In this document: piece by piece, positions 58,086-64,000 of the stretch
Position numbering within the stretch: position 1 is the first letter of the stretch
Layout of the letters: the number at the start of each line of letters is the position of its first letter
Assembly: GCA_024654525.1 (NCBI GenBank)
Contig: JANLHI010000032.1
Span: 124,001-188,000 of the forward strand
Direction: 5' to 3'
Length of the DNA: 64,000 bases
DNA from: Patescibacteria group bacterium
GTDB taxonomy: Bacteria; Patescibacteria; Paceibacteria; UBA6257; 2-01-FULL-56-20
Translations under genes and position numbers: made by a program
Notes under the pieces: model-generated
What the model saw: only the letters and a program-made list of their open reading frames with translations
Database searches by the model: none
Told to the model about the DNA's origin: nothing

Positions 58086-58598
58086 TTATACAGGATTGTA
58101 TAACAACTTCAGCTTTTCGAGTCCGCGGTGCAGCTGCACGGCAAGTGTGTTTTTTGTTTGTCCGGTGATGAGAGACATCTCTTTAAGCGACAAATCTTGT
58201 GTGTACCGCATGCGCATCACTTTTCTGTATTTCTCGGGCAGGCGTTGCATCAAAAGAAGCCCGGCTTTTCCATCTAAAATATTAAGAAGGCGCCCCGGGT
58301 CTCCCGCGCTTGGTTCGAATCCTTTTTCGAGAAGAACATCGAGCGAGGTGGCGGTGCGTTTCCGGTATTGGTCGACAATCAAATTGTTAAGGACGTGATA
58401 GAGGAACGCTTTCATAAGATCTATTTTTCCGCCTTTCACAAGATACATCCATGTTTTTGTAAACGTGTCTTGTACCAAATCCCTGCCCATCGCACGGTCG
58501 CTCACCTTGAAGAATGCATGCGCATTAAGCCCCTTCTCGTAGTCGTGGTGTGCTTGGGTAAGTATCCTTTGCCGTTGTGTGTTTTGTTTTGGAGTCAT
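58086..58598 (-). CDS. Sigma-70 family (ECF-like) RNA polymerase sigma factor
   Basis: A 170-residue protein with region 2 (DLVQDTFTKTWMYL, and AFLYHVLNNLIVDQYRKR) and region 4 (MQRLPEKYRKVMRMRYTQDLSLKEMSLITGQTKNTLAVQLHRG), the ECF layout. The linker of about 30 residues is typical. It would direct RNA polymerase to a small set of promoters in response to a signal; no anti-sigma factor is clear, but the divergent gene encodes a membrane-anchored protein. Start chosen at MTPKQNTQ (58598). Confidence 0.85.
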   Translation of the reverse strand: MTPKQNTQRQRILTQAHHDYEKGLNAHAFFKVSDRAMGRDLVQDTFTKTWMYLVKGGKIDLMKAFLYHVLNNLIVDQYRKRTATSLDVLLEKGFEPSAGDPGRLLNILDGKAGLLLMQRLPEKYRKVMRMRYTQDLSLKEMSLITGQTKNTLAVQLHRGLEKLKLLYNPV

Positions 58599-58892
58599 TA
58601 CGTGTATATGCCGTTCGCGCACCTTTTCCATTACATGGGTATTACCGCAGTATTGTAATAACGAGGATTGCTTCATATCCCAGCGGTCTATATGTGGCTG
58701 GATGTAACGGTATTACATTACACCGGCATTACGACAATTGTGCGCAGAGGAGGACTGACGAGAATCTAAAAATACCACGTTTTATGTCTTATGGCAAGGA
58801 ATGTGTGATGAGAAAAGTGTATGCATTCTTTGTCTTTGGAATCATTCCGCACTTTTGCAATAATTCAGGATTTCCGGCGGCATTATTCACAT
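58599..58892. promoter_or_regulatory. Divergent control region between sigma factor and anchored protein
   Basis: About 290 bp without a gene. It holds repeated GTAA/TTAC-type elements: GGTATTACCGCAGTATTG followed by TAATAACG near 58640, and GTAACGGTATTACATTACAC near 58704 followed by CGGCATTACG. These could be sigma or regulator sites. Confidence 0.35.
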
Positions 58893-59369
58893 ATGACGCA
58901 GAACAACAAAGTGGGTGTACGGAAAAATATAAATGTGTGGAGAGTTTCTAAAATCATGATGGTTTCGATTGTGCCAATTTTTTTGCTGGGTCTTTTTTGG
59001 TACCAAGCGTATGCGCAGTCCTCTGTGCGCCACCCCGATGCATATGTGAAAGAAAGCGCGGTGTCGGACATACCTTCTCAGAAAAAAACAACAATGTTTG
59101 AAATCCACATTGCGAGTAATGGTGCGATGTTTTTACAGGGCGCTCGGGTAATTTCAATTACAAGCGATGGTATGCATGTCATTACCGAATGGGATTCGGG
59201 GGATTTCACGTGGGGGGTTCAGACTAATTTTTTTACAAAATTTACAACATCAAAAGGTGAGAAGATGACATCCGAAAGTATACACGTGGGTGATGTGCTC
59301 ACGGTCAGTGGAAAATTAATCAAAGGAGGAAGTAGCCCGATTATTGCTGCGGATTTTGTGAGGGAATAG
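58893..59369 (+). CDS. Membrane-anchored protein with OB-like C-terminal domain
   Basis: A 158-residue protein: short cytoplasmic N terminus, one membrane segment (MMVSIVPIFLLGLFWYQAYAQ), and an extracytoplasmic domain of about 110 residues with alternating strands ending VGDVLTVSGKLIKGGSSPII, like the DUF5666/OB-type small domains. Divergent from the sigma factor, so it may be its target or a sensor. Confidence 0.6.
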   Translation: MTQNNKVGVRKNINVWRVSKIMMVSIVPIFLLGLFWYQAYAQSSVRHPDAYVKESAVSDIPSQKKTTMFEIHIASNGAMFLQGARVISITSDGMHVITEWDSGDFTWGVQTNFFTKFTTSKGEKMTSESIHVGDVLTVSGKLIKGGSSPIIAADFVRE

Positions 59370-59406
59370 GAAAGTTATTGCATTTGGCATCTCCTCCATT
59401 TGCAAT

Positions 59407-59450
59407 CCGCTCGTTAATTGTAATCATTGCAACTCTCGAGCGGCTTTTTC
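59407..59450 (+). terminator. Possible terminator after the anchored protein gene
   Basis: CCGCTCG at 59407-59413 pairs with CGAGCGG at 59437-59443, followed by CTTTTTC; the 23-nt loop has a weak inner pair (TTG with CAA). Confidence 0.5.
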
Positions 59451-59587
59451 CCAATGGCAATTACCATCCAAATTATCAGGTAATTCCTCAAAAATAAGAC
59501 CGAATCAACCCCGAGAGCCGCAGTCAAGTTAGGAAAATATGACAATAGAGACTAAGCTGATAAGCAGACAGCTATCCAAAGAAAATC

Positions 59588-59971
59588 ATGCAAGCCCCAA
59601 AAACAGTATTAATAGTAGAAGATGAGAAAAGTCTCCGCGAGGCCATCGTGGACATTCTCCGTCTCAAAAATTTTCTGCCTCTTGAGGCGAGAAACGGCAG
59701 GGAAGGGTTAGAGCTTGCGTTTTCAAAACACCCAGACCTTATTTTACTTGATCTTATTATGCCGGAGATGGATGGTATGACTGTGATAAAGAAAATTAGA
59801 GAAGACGCTTGGGGAAAAAAAGTCCTCATCATCATTCTTACGAACTTAAGTGCGATCAATGGACACATGGTAGCCGATGCGATGGCACATAGGCCAACAC
59901 ATTATCTCATCAAGTCGGATTGGAAACTTCATGATATTGTAAGAAAGATTGAGACGATATTGGCAGCCTAA
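59588..59971 (+). CDS. Single-domain response regulator (CheY-like)
   Basis: A 127-residue receiver domain: VLIVEDEKSLREA with the acidic pair, DLILLDLIMPEMDG with the phospho-accepting Asp (about D54), TNL at the Thr position and LIKSDW with the conserved Lys. No output domain. It precedes a histidine kinase by 18 bp and is likely its partner. Confidence 0.9.
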   Translation: MQAPKTVLIVEDEKSLREAIVDILRLKNFLPLEARNGREGLELAFSKHPDLILLDLIMPEMDGMTVIKKIREDAWGKKVLIIILTNLSAINGHMVADAMAHRPTHYLIKSDWKLHDIVRKIETILAA

Positions 59972-59989
59972 TATACTCTTATCTATACT

Positions 59990-61744
59990 ATGAGAAAAAA
60001 GACTATTATTTCCGCATCCGATAACATAATCCTCAATCTCAAAGTTTTGGCCGAGGAAAAAGAAGGCGTCAGACTCAAGCTTGTGGTGACGGCGGCAAAG
60101 CTTGCCGCGACCGCCGAGAAGCTTGCCGCGATTGCCAAGAAAAAAGAAGGCGTCAGACTCAAGCTTGTGGTGACGGCGGCAAAGCTTGCCGCGACCGCCG
60201 AGAAGCTCGCTATTACCGCTAAGAAAAGGGAGGGTATTAGAAGGCGCAAACTTGCAGTGACGGCGGCAAAGCTTGCCGCGACCGCAGAGAAACTTGCAGT
60301 TACCGCCAAAGAGAAAGAGGGTGTCCGACACAGGCTTGCAGTGACGGCGGCAAAGCTTGCCGCGACCGCCGAGAAGCTTGCGATCACCGCCAAGGAGAAA
60401 GAGAACGTTCGACGCAAGCTTACCGTAATCGCCAGTGAGCTCGCCGCGGCCGCCAAAGAGAAAGAGAGCGTTCGACGCAAGTTGGTAGTGACTGCTAAAG
60501 AAAAAGAAATTGTCAGACTTAAGCTGGTGGTCACCGCAGAGAAGCTCAAACGGTCGTATGAAATGCTCGAGAGGAAAGTTTTTGAACGTACCAAAGACCT
60601 TGAAATGGCACGAGCCAAAGAAGAGGCTATTTTACTTTCAATCGGCGACGGACTTCTTGTGACCGATGAAAAAGGAAATGTGATTATTATAAATAAAACA
60701 GCTGAAAAACTTTTCAGTAAGAACAGTAAAGAAGTTGTGGGGAGAGTTTTTTCTGACGTTATCTTCTTAGAAGATGAAAAAGGCGCCAGCATCCCTTCAG
60801 AGAAGCATCCCGTAAACGTTGCTCTTGCAACGAGTGCAGCTACTGCTACGGGTCCCACTTACTATTGCGTGCGAGAGGATAAGACAAAATTTCCTATGGC
60901 GATTATGGCAACGCCCGTCGTGCTTAATGGGAAGGTTATCGGAGCAATCAAAATCTTTCGAGATATCACCAACGAGCGAGAAATTGATAAAGCAAAGACT
61001 GAATTCGTTTCACTTGCCTCACATCAGCTCCGTACACCGCTTTCTGCGGTCAATTGGTACACGGAAATGCTTTTGGCGGGAGATGTGGGAGAGTTGAATG
61101 AAAAACAAAAAAAGTATTTAGACGAGGTATACCGCAGTAATCAACGGATGGTTGAGTTGGTGAATGCCCTTTTGGATGTTTCTTCTCTTGAGCTCGGCAC
61201 ATTCGTGATGGAGCCCGAATCAACCGACATAATAAAACTCGCGCAGAGCGTAATAGATGAACAAAAACCGCAGATTCATGCGAAGAGAATACATTTTTCT
61301 TTTTTATCTAAAAGAAAAGTTTCACCCATGCAAGTCGATCCGAAGCTTCTGCGAATGGTACTGCAAAATATTTTATCAAATGCGGTGAAATATACCCCCG
61401 GAGGCGGAAAGATACGATTATCAATTTCATTGGTCGATAAAAAGAATATTCTTCTCAAAGTTTCTGACACAGGCTATGGCATCCCGAATAACCAGCAGGA
61501 TAAAATATTTACCAAACTTTTCCGGGCGGATAATGTGAGAGACAAAGACACAGATGGAACAGGTCTCGGGCTTTACATCGCAAAATCAATTGTTGAAAAT
61601 GCTGGCGGGAAAATTTGGTTTACATCCTCTGGTGAGGTGGCTGGTGTTCGGGCAAGCCGCATGGCAGGCGGAGAAGAAAATAATGGCACTACGTTTTATG
61701 TATCCCTTCCTTTAGATGCGGCGCAGAGAGAAAGTACCAAATAA
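59990..61744 (+). CDS. Soluble histidine kinase with N-terminal heptad repeats and PAS domain
   Basis: A 584-residue kinase with no membrane segment. Residues about 20-190 are seven tandem copies of a KxGVRxKLVVTAAKLAATAEKL-like unit (28, 28, 29, 28, 21, 14 residues, all near multiples of seven), predicted coiled coil. A PAS domain follows (about 205-330: ILLSIGDGLLVTDEKGNVII), then HisKA with SHQLRTPLSAV (His near 345) and HATPase_c with NAVKYTP, DTGYGIP and GTGLGLYIAK. The DNA repeats suggest copy-number change. A signal would be sensed inside the cell. Confidence 0.9.
   Translation: MRKKTIISASDNIILNLKVLAEEKEGVRLKLVVTAAKLAATAEKLAAIAKKKEGVRLKLVVTAAKLAATAEKLAITAKKREGIRRRKLAVTAAKLAATAEKLAVTAKEKEGVRHRLAVTAAKLAATAEKLAITAKEKENVRRKLTVIASELAAAAKEKESVRRKLVVTAKEKEIVRLKLVVTAEKLKRSYEMLERKVFERTKDLEMARAKEEAILLSIGDGLLVTDEKGNVIIINKTAEKLFSKNSKEVVGRVFSDVIFLEDEKGASIPSEKHPVNVALATSAATATGPTYYCVREDKTKFPMAIMATPVVLNGKVIGAIKIFRDITNEREIDKAKTEFVSLASHQLRTPLSAVNWYTEMLLAGDVGELNEKQKKYLDEVYRSNQRMVELVNALLDVSSLELGTFVMEPESTDIIKLAQSVIDEQKPQIHAKRIHFSFLSKRKVSPMQVDPKLLRMVLQNILSNAVKYTPGGGKIRLSISLVDKKNILLKVSDTGYGIPNNQQDKIFTKLFRADNVRDKDTDGTGLGLYIAKSIVENAGGKIWFTSSGEVAGVRASRMAGGEENNGTTFYVSLPLDAAQRESTK
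60061..60540 (+). repeat. In-frame tandem repeats in the histidine kinase gene
   Basis: Units of 84 bp (first to second copy at 60061 and 60145 nearly identical over 60 bp), then 87, 84, 63 and 42 bp. Core GACGGCGGCAAAGCTTGCCG followed by CGACCGC. Confidence 0.85.
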
Positions 61745-61787
61745 AGTTATTAGTATCTCACGTAACCACATACTATAAAATCTAAAT

Positions 61788-62294
61788 ATGGCAAAAAAAT
61801 TAATAAAGGACATTCACATTAAAGGGCAGCTCGCTATGGGGCAAAGGAAAACAATTTTAGTTATTGAGGACGAGCGGCCCCTACTTGATGCAATAAATGC
61901 CAAGCTTGAGAAAAATGGTTTTGGCGTTATTACGGCGCGTAGCGTCGAGCAGACATTTAATGCAAAGTTAGAGAAGAAAGGTTTAGGTAGTATCACTGTC
62001 CAGAGCATTGAACAAGCTCTTAGATATCTCGAAAGCTTGGAACGAGTTGATGCAATCTGGCTTGACCACCACCTCTTAGGTAAAGAAGATGGCCTTGATT
62101 TTGTGAAAAAATTCAAAGCGAATGGGGGACGATGGAATACCATCCCTATTTTTGTGGTCTCGAATGCTGCAAGCCCTAACACGGTACGGTCATATATCGA
62201 TGCGGGCGTTACAAAATACTATGTGAAATCCGACCATCGACTCGATGAAATTATCAAGGATATAAGGTCATTTTTAGACCATCCGGAAAAATAA
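61788..62294 (+). CDS. Response regulator with internal duplication
   Basis: A 168-residue receiver-domain protein: TILVIEDERPLLDA, IWLDHHLLGKEDG (phospho-Asp), VVSNAAS and YYVKSDH. Between helix 1 and strand 2 a segment is present twice in tandem: NAKLEKNGFGVITARSVEQT and NAKLEKKGLGSITVQSIEQA, 13 of about 20 residues equal. The receiver is thus longer than normal by about 22 residues. It closes the RR-HK-RR group. An internal Met at 61836 with a GGG-rich site could be the start. Confidence 0.8.
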   Translation: MAKKLIKDIHIKGQLAMGQRKTILVIEDERPLLDAINAKLEKNGFGVITARSVEQTFNAKLEKKGLGSITVQSIEQALRYLESLERVDAIWLDHHLLGKEDGLDFVKKFKANGGRWNTIPIFVVSNAASPNTVRSYIDAGVTKYYVKSDHRLDEIIKDIRSFLDHPEK

Positions 62295-62496
62295 GCAATA
62301 CAATTAAAGAATTCGGAGATAATAGAAACACTTCTCATTGAAAAGAGGTTTTTTGGTGTTGCGAGATGAAAAATATCTTTTTCGAAAGTTGTTTGAAATT
62401 TTCACTCGGCTTCTCGTTCGTTGTAACAAGTCCAGTTTCTGAGCGGCTTACTTATTGCAAAGGTTGAATCAAAATAATTAATCAACCAAAAACAGT

Positions 62497-62796
62497 ATGA
62501 AGAAAGAAAACATTGTTACCGGAGTTGTGGTATCGGTTATTATCGTAGCCGGTGGGATATTCTTATTTTCGAAATATGCGGGGCCGTCGGCGGTGATCCC
62601 GGGCATCTCGGGCGCAAATCAAAGCACGCTTGCGGCAGTGCAGGTCAGTCTTACTCCACCTTCCGAGGATCAGAATGTTCCAAACGAATCCAATCCAACG
62701 CCCGATGACGTCGCGAAGATCGCGGAAATAGTGGATGTTTCCACTATCAGTCTTCCTGATGCGGGGATTCCCCTGGAAGAGGAAAGTGTTCAATAA
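62497..62796 (+). CDS. Small anchored or secreted protein, unknown
   Basis: A 99-residue protein with an N-terminal hydrophobic segment (VVSVIIVAGGIFLFSKYAG) and an acidic, Pro/Ser/Thr-rich tail. No known domain. First of four short envelope-type genes. Confidence 0.55.
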   Translation: MKKENIVTGVVVSVIIVAGGIFLFSKYAGPSAVIPGISGANQSTLAAVQVSLTPPSEDQNVPNESNPTPDDVAKIAEIVDVSTISLPDAGIPLEEESVQ

Positions 62797-62814
62797 ACGA
62801 CGCATATAGAGAAT

Positions 62815-63093
62815 ATGGAAACAGCACTCATGTTTGCGGAAACGGTTTTCTATCTTACGGTGTCTGTGACAATCATTGTACTCGGCGTGTGGTGTGCTCT
62901 TCTTGCGCGTCACTTTATACGTATAGCTCGGGAGCTCGGAGAGTTTTTTCGCAATCTTCATGATGTCTCGAGCGAGGTGGGGGAGCGGATACGCGATAGT
63001 ATCGACAGGATTTCGGACGTGCCGATTCTTTCCTATTTTCTCAAAAAGCATTCCACCGCGCATGAAAGGAAAGGTCGGAGTAAGTCGGTTTGA
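62815..63093 (+). CDS. Small membrane protein (DUF948-like)
   Basis: A 92-residue protein with one membrane segment (FYLTVSVTIIVLGVWCALLA) and an amphipathic helix afterwards (IARELGEFFRNLHDVSSEVGE), similar to DUF948-type stress proteins that precede YtxH genes; here too a YtxH gene follows 15 bp later. Confidence 0.6.
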   Translation: METALMFAETVFYLTVSVTIIVLGVWCALLARHFIRIARELGEFFRNLHDVSSEVGERIRDSIDRISDVPILSYFLKKHSTAHERKGRSKSV

Positions 63094-63108
63094 AAACGAA
63101 ACAACACT

Positions 63109-63426
63109 ATGAAGAAAAACGGAGAAATGATGTTGGGAGGTGCCCTAGTGGGAGCCGTGCTTGGCGTTGCGGCGGGAGTGCTTCTTGCGCCGGAGTCGGG
63201 AAAGAAGATGAGAAGGGATATCAGAAAACTTTCGGGAGATTTTTATCGCTATCTCGCGCCGCAGATAAAGAGACTGAAAAAGGTGAGCGAGACACAGTAT
63301 CACGCGTTTGTGACCGAGGGAGTGAAGAAATATGCCGATGCGAAGAAACTTTCGCTCGCAGAAGTAAAGATCATCGCTTCGGAAGCGAAACGCTCCTGGG
63401 GGCACATGAAGAAAAATCTTAGGTAA
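63109..63426 (+). CDS. YtxH domain protein
   Basis: A 105-residue protein beginning with GEMMLGGALVGAVLGVAAGV followed by LLAPESGKKMRRDI, the YtxH hallmark (membrane segment then LLAPxSGxxxR). YtxH proteins are general-stress proteins of Gram-positive bacteria; role unknown. Paired with the DUF948-like gene. Confidence 0.8.
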   Translation: MKKNGEMMLGGALVGAVLGVAAGVLLAPESGKKMRRDIRKLSGDFYRYLAPQIKRLKKVSETQYHAFVTEGVKKYADAKKLSLAEVKIIASEAKRSWGHMKKNLR

Positions 63427-63545
63427 TGAGGCGCGGGGTAGATGGGGGAGTAATATCCATGTAATCGAGTGTAATGTTCTTGTCGTCAAAACGGCGTCAT
63501 ATATACAAAGTCGATTCTGGAAATAAATTGGTAGTACATAATCAC

Positions 63546-63689
63546 ATGCTTCTCACTATCGGTTTTGCGCTCGTAGCTTTATGGCTTATCGGTGTTATCG
63601 CGTTTCCCGTGATAGGTTGGTTTATCCATGTGCTTCTTGTCATAGCCATTATGGTAATTCTTATACGGATTATTAAAGGTAATCAATAA
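63546..63689 (+). CDS. Lmo0937-like small membrane protein
   Basis: A 47-residue protein: MLLTIGFALVALWLIGVIAF then PVIGWFIHVLLVIAIMVILI and RIIKGNQ, two hydrophobic helices with the short polar end typical of the Lmo0937 family. Start at 63546; an upstream frame start at 63474 adds unlikely residues. Confidence 0.75.
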   Translation: MLLTIGFALVALWLIGVIAFPVIGWFIHVLLVIAIMVILIRIIKGNQ

Positions 63690-63701
63690 TCGCCAAAATA
63701 T

Positions 63702-64000
63702 ATGAAACAGCGCATCGTCATAACCACCGTCGCATTATTCATTTTTGCACTATTCGGTTTTGTGGGACCGATTGCCGCACTCGCGGCGGGCCCGGCAACG
63801 GTCAATCTTTTGTCGGCGGGCAATTTTACGATTCTCACGGAAACGGGGATTACCAACACCGGAACTCACGGTTCCGTCATTACGGGGAACATCGGTTCGA
63901 GCCCCATTACCGCCGCGGCAATGAACGGCGTATTTTGTTCGGAAATAACGGGAACCATATATGGCGTGAATGCGGCATATATAGGTAGTGGCAGTCAGGT
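63702..64000 (+). CDS. Ice-binding-like (DUF3494) protein, N-terminal part
   Basis: The window ends inside this gene after 99 residues. It has a signal peptide (IVITTVALFIFALFGFVGP) and then VNLLSAGNFTILTETGITNT and GSVITGNIGSSPITAAAMNG, which match the start of DUF3494 beta-helix proteins (ice-binding or adhesion). It should be exported. Whether the protein binds ice cannot be told from this part. Confidence 0.75.
   Translation, partial: MKQRIVITTVALFIFALFGFVGPIAALAAGPATVNLLSAGNFTILTETGITNTGTHGSVITGNIGSSPITAAAMNGVFCSEITGTIYGVNAAYIGSGSQ

Noticed and set aside
63090..63422. A 110-residue frame overlapping the YtxH gene
   Set aside because: It is a shifted reading of the YtxH gene; the latter has the family motif LLAPESGKK.
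1..64000. Alternative genetic code with UGA as Trp or Gly
   Set aside because: Many intact genes end in TGA, often with ATGA overlaps to the next gene, and long genes contain no in-frame TGA; only decayed genes do.

Overview
This 64 kb window looks like a chromosomal piece of a Candidate Phyla Radiation (Patescibacteria) bacterium, most likely of the Parcubacteria group. The reasons are the protein families (a double-length ThyX-like protein, GxxExxY protein, S23-type four-helix-bundle protein, 47-residue Lmo0937-like protein, TPM/LemA pair, a pyruvate kinase lacking its C-terminal domain), short spacings and overlapping ATGA junctions, many starts without a Shine-Dalgarno and apparently leaderless, and dispersed intergenic palindromes. 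Assignment below phylum level is inference. TGA acts as a normal stop.

Region 1 (1-37.0 kb) is a long surface-polysaccharide island. It holds a GT10 fucosyltransferase-like fragment, a GDP-mannose 4,6-dehydratase with a DegT/perosamine-synthase-like aminotransferase, a C-methyltransferase, two FkbM methyltransferases, GT2/GT4/GT9/CgeB-type glycosyltransferases, an O-antigen ligase, a flippase, a polyprenyl glycosylphosphotransferase and several sugar epimerases. It also holds a GDP-heptose operon (hddA-gmhA-gmhB-hddC-like) and heptose adenylyltransferase and epimerase candidates. Embedded in it is a sulfate-activation operon (ATP sulfurylase, phosphodiesterase, pyruvate kinase, APS kinase) and a small island with a radical SAM enzyme and a Nudix protein. 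Together these would make, modify, flip and polymerise a heptose/deoxysugar glycan; sulfation is possible but no sulfotransferase is visible.

Region 2 (37.1-39.8 kb) is a redox group: PAP2-like phosphatase, DsbA-like protein, glutaredoxin and thioredoxin reductase.

Region 3 (39.8-43.1 kb) is the highlight, a diversity-generating retroelement (DGR). It has a target gene whose last 40 codons form a variable repeat, a 120-bp template repeat with all ten differences at template adenines, an Avd-like helical-bundle gene on the opposite strand, and a DGR-type reverse transcriptase. Just upstream lies a broken toxin-antitoxin pair.

Region 4 (43.1-52.5 kb) is housekeeping: CIRCE-controlled groES-groEL, ThyX-like protein, TPM and LemA proteins, UMP kinase, CDP-alcohol phosphatidyltransferase and tRNA-Ser(GGA).

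Region 5 (52.5-57.6 kb) is accessory DNA with gene remnants (Fic, alpha/beta hydrolase, a duplicated 5' end of a flavin monooxygenase). Region 6 (57.7-64 kb) holds a cupin protein, an ECF-like sigma factor, a response regulator-histidine kinase-response regulator group with unusual repeats, small envelope proteins and the start of an ice-binding-like (DUF3494) protein.

Two themes cut across the window: poly-G tracts of 9-10 bases at three loci, including the divergent start region of the DGR avd and RT genes, which suggest slippage-based switching or assembly errors; and a TAnnnT hexamer 6-7 nt before many start codons, which suggests leaderless transcription.
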